From Deltaproteobacteria bacterium (GTDB lineage Bacteria; Desulfobacterota; DSM-4660; Desulfatiglandales; B25-G16), in NCBI GenBank assembly GCA_019308645.1, contig JAFDHR010000136.1, positions 1 to 6,427 on the forward strand: a DNA stretch of 6,427 bases, read 5' to 3'. Numbering within the stretch: the stretch's first letter is position 1; each line of letters starts with the position of its first letter. The notes below the pieces were generated by a model, which did no database searches, was not told the DNA's origin, and saw only the letters and a list, made by a program, of their open reading frames with translations. This document shows, one piece after another, positions 6,093 to 6,427 of the stretch. The position numbers and the translations under genes are program-made.

Positions 6093-6427
6093 TTACCCTA
6101 TCATTCTGTTTGGAAGCCATAAAGCTAAATCTTGCCATATACAAATACGTACAATGACAATTCCTTCTATGATGAAAAAAAGAAGTGCTCCCAATTAGAT
6201 ACGAGACATTGATCCATCAGGGACGCTATTCTTAACGATAGAAAGATTTCATCCTGCAGGAGGTGTTACCAGGCCTATCTCAAGGTTAGCTGTCATAATG
6301 ACTGCGAACCATATAGGATCAAATCTTAATCCTGTGATTACGGGGATCAATAGAGGGACTATCATAAGAATCACAGCGGCTGGTGGGATAAAATGAGCGA
6401 GGATTACAAGCAGGACATGAATACGTA
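6093..6427 (-). pseudogene. TRAP transporter large permease (DctM-like), C-terminal part, with two internal stops
   Basis: Reading the minus strand from the window edge in a single frame gives 111 codons ending at TAA (6093-6095). They match the C-terminus of the DctM/SiaM large membrane subunit of TRAP transporters: HFIPPAAVILMIVPLLIPVI (a transmembrane segment), FDPIWFAVIMTANLEIGLVT followed by PPAG, then NLSIVKN, VPDGSM, and a last hydrophobic helix ending QDLALWLPNRM. Two stop codons interrupt it: TGA at 6249-6251, where DctM proteins usually have a hydrophobic residue in TPPxGxNL, and TAA at 6195-6197, before LGALLFF. No frameshift is needed, so the gene looks recently inactivated by point changes. 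Both stops fall before the last transmembrane helix, so any product from this allele would lack it. The 5' part lies beyond the window. Two assembly or sequencing errors are the main alternative. Confidence 0.78.

Noticed and set aside
6195..6251. Recoding of the internal stops in the DctM frame (selenocysteine or TGA as tryptophan)
   Set aside because: Two different stop codons, TGA and TAA, would both have to be read through, and neither position normally holds a special residue in DctM.
1..6427. CRISPR array, tRNA, rRNA, transposase or phage genes
   Set aside because: No regularly spaced direct repeats, no clover-leaf-like gene, and no transposase or phage motif in any plausible frame.

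Overview
The window carries five apparently intact protein genes and one broken gene, which together look like an anaerobe's acid-activation and hydroxyacid-oxidation neighbourhood. Gene content suggests an anaerobic, probably sulfate-reducing or syntrophic bacterium of the Desulfobacterota (former Deltaproteobacteria): an ADP-forming acyl-CoA synthetase alpha chain, a LUD protein, an FMN 2-hydroxyacid dehydrogenase-like enzyme, an AMP-forming acyl-CoA ligase and a TRAP transporter. The dispersed intergenic repeat types agree with this. The taxonomic call is inference; there is no marker gene.

Layout, left to right. Positions 27-1433 (+) encode a CoA-binding, phosphohistidine-type acyl-CoA synthetase chain without its ATP-grasp partner. 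A gap of nearly 190 bases contains a very good sigma70-type promoter (TTGACA-17-TATTAT, 1530-1558). This precedes a LUD-domain protein at 1622-2266 (+) with a four-cysteine C-terminal cluster. The 274-base gap that follows holds no gene; it is a patchwork of inverted repeats, including a GC-rich hairpin just ahead of the next start. An FMN enzyme (2541-3497, +) and a HEAT-repeat protein (3516-4391, +) follow as a tight pair. Transcription then converges: an AMP-forming acyl-CoA ligase resembling malonyl-CoA synthetases occupies 4510-6039 (-). Behind it, at 6093-6427 (-), is the C-terminal part of a DctM-type TRAP transporter permease. It is readable in one frame but interrupted by two stop codons, so it is a pseudogene running off the window edge.

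How they may work together (inference): the FMN enzyme and LUD protein suggest oxidation of a 2-hydroxy acid, with the HEAT protein as a possible scaffold or partner. The two CoA-activating enzymes belong to different mechanistic classes: one reversible and phosphohistidine-based, one adenylate-forming. The ligase and permease lie on one strand 53 bases apart, which suggests a former uptake-and-activation unit for a carboxylic acid whose transporter has since decayed. The points most worth checking are the unusual active-site residues of the FMN enzyme (His in place of the substrate-binding Arg) and of the ligase (Glu in place of the A5 aromatic), and the LUD-FMN-HEAT arrangement.
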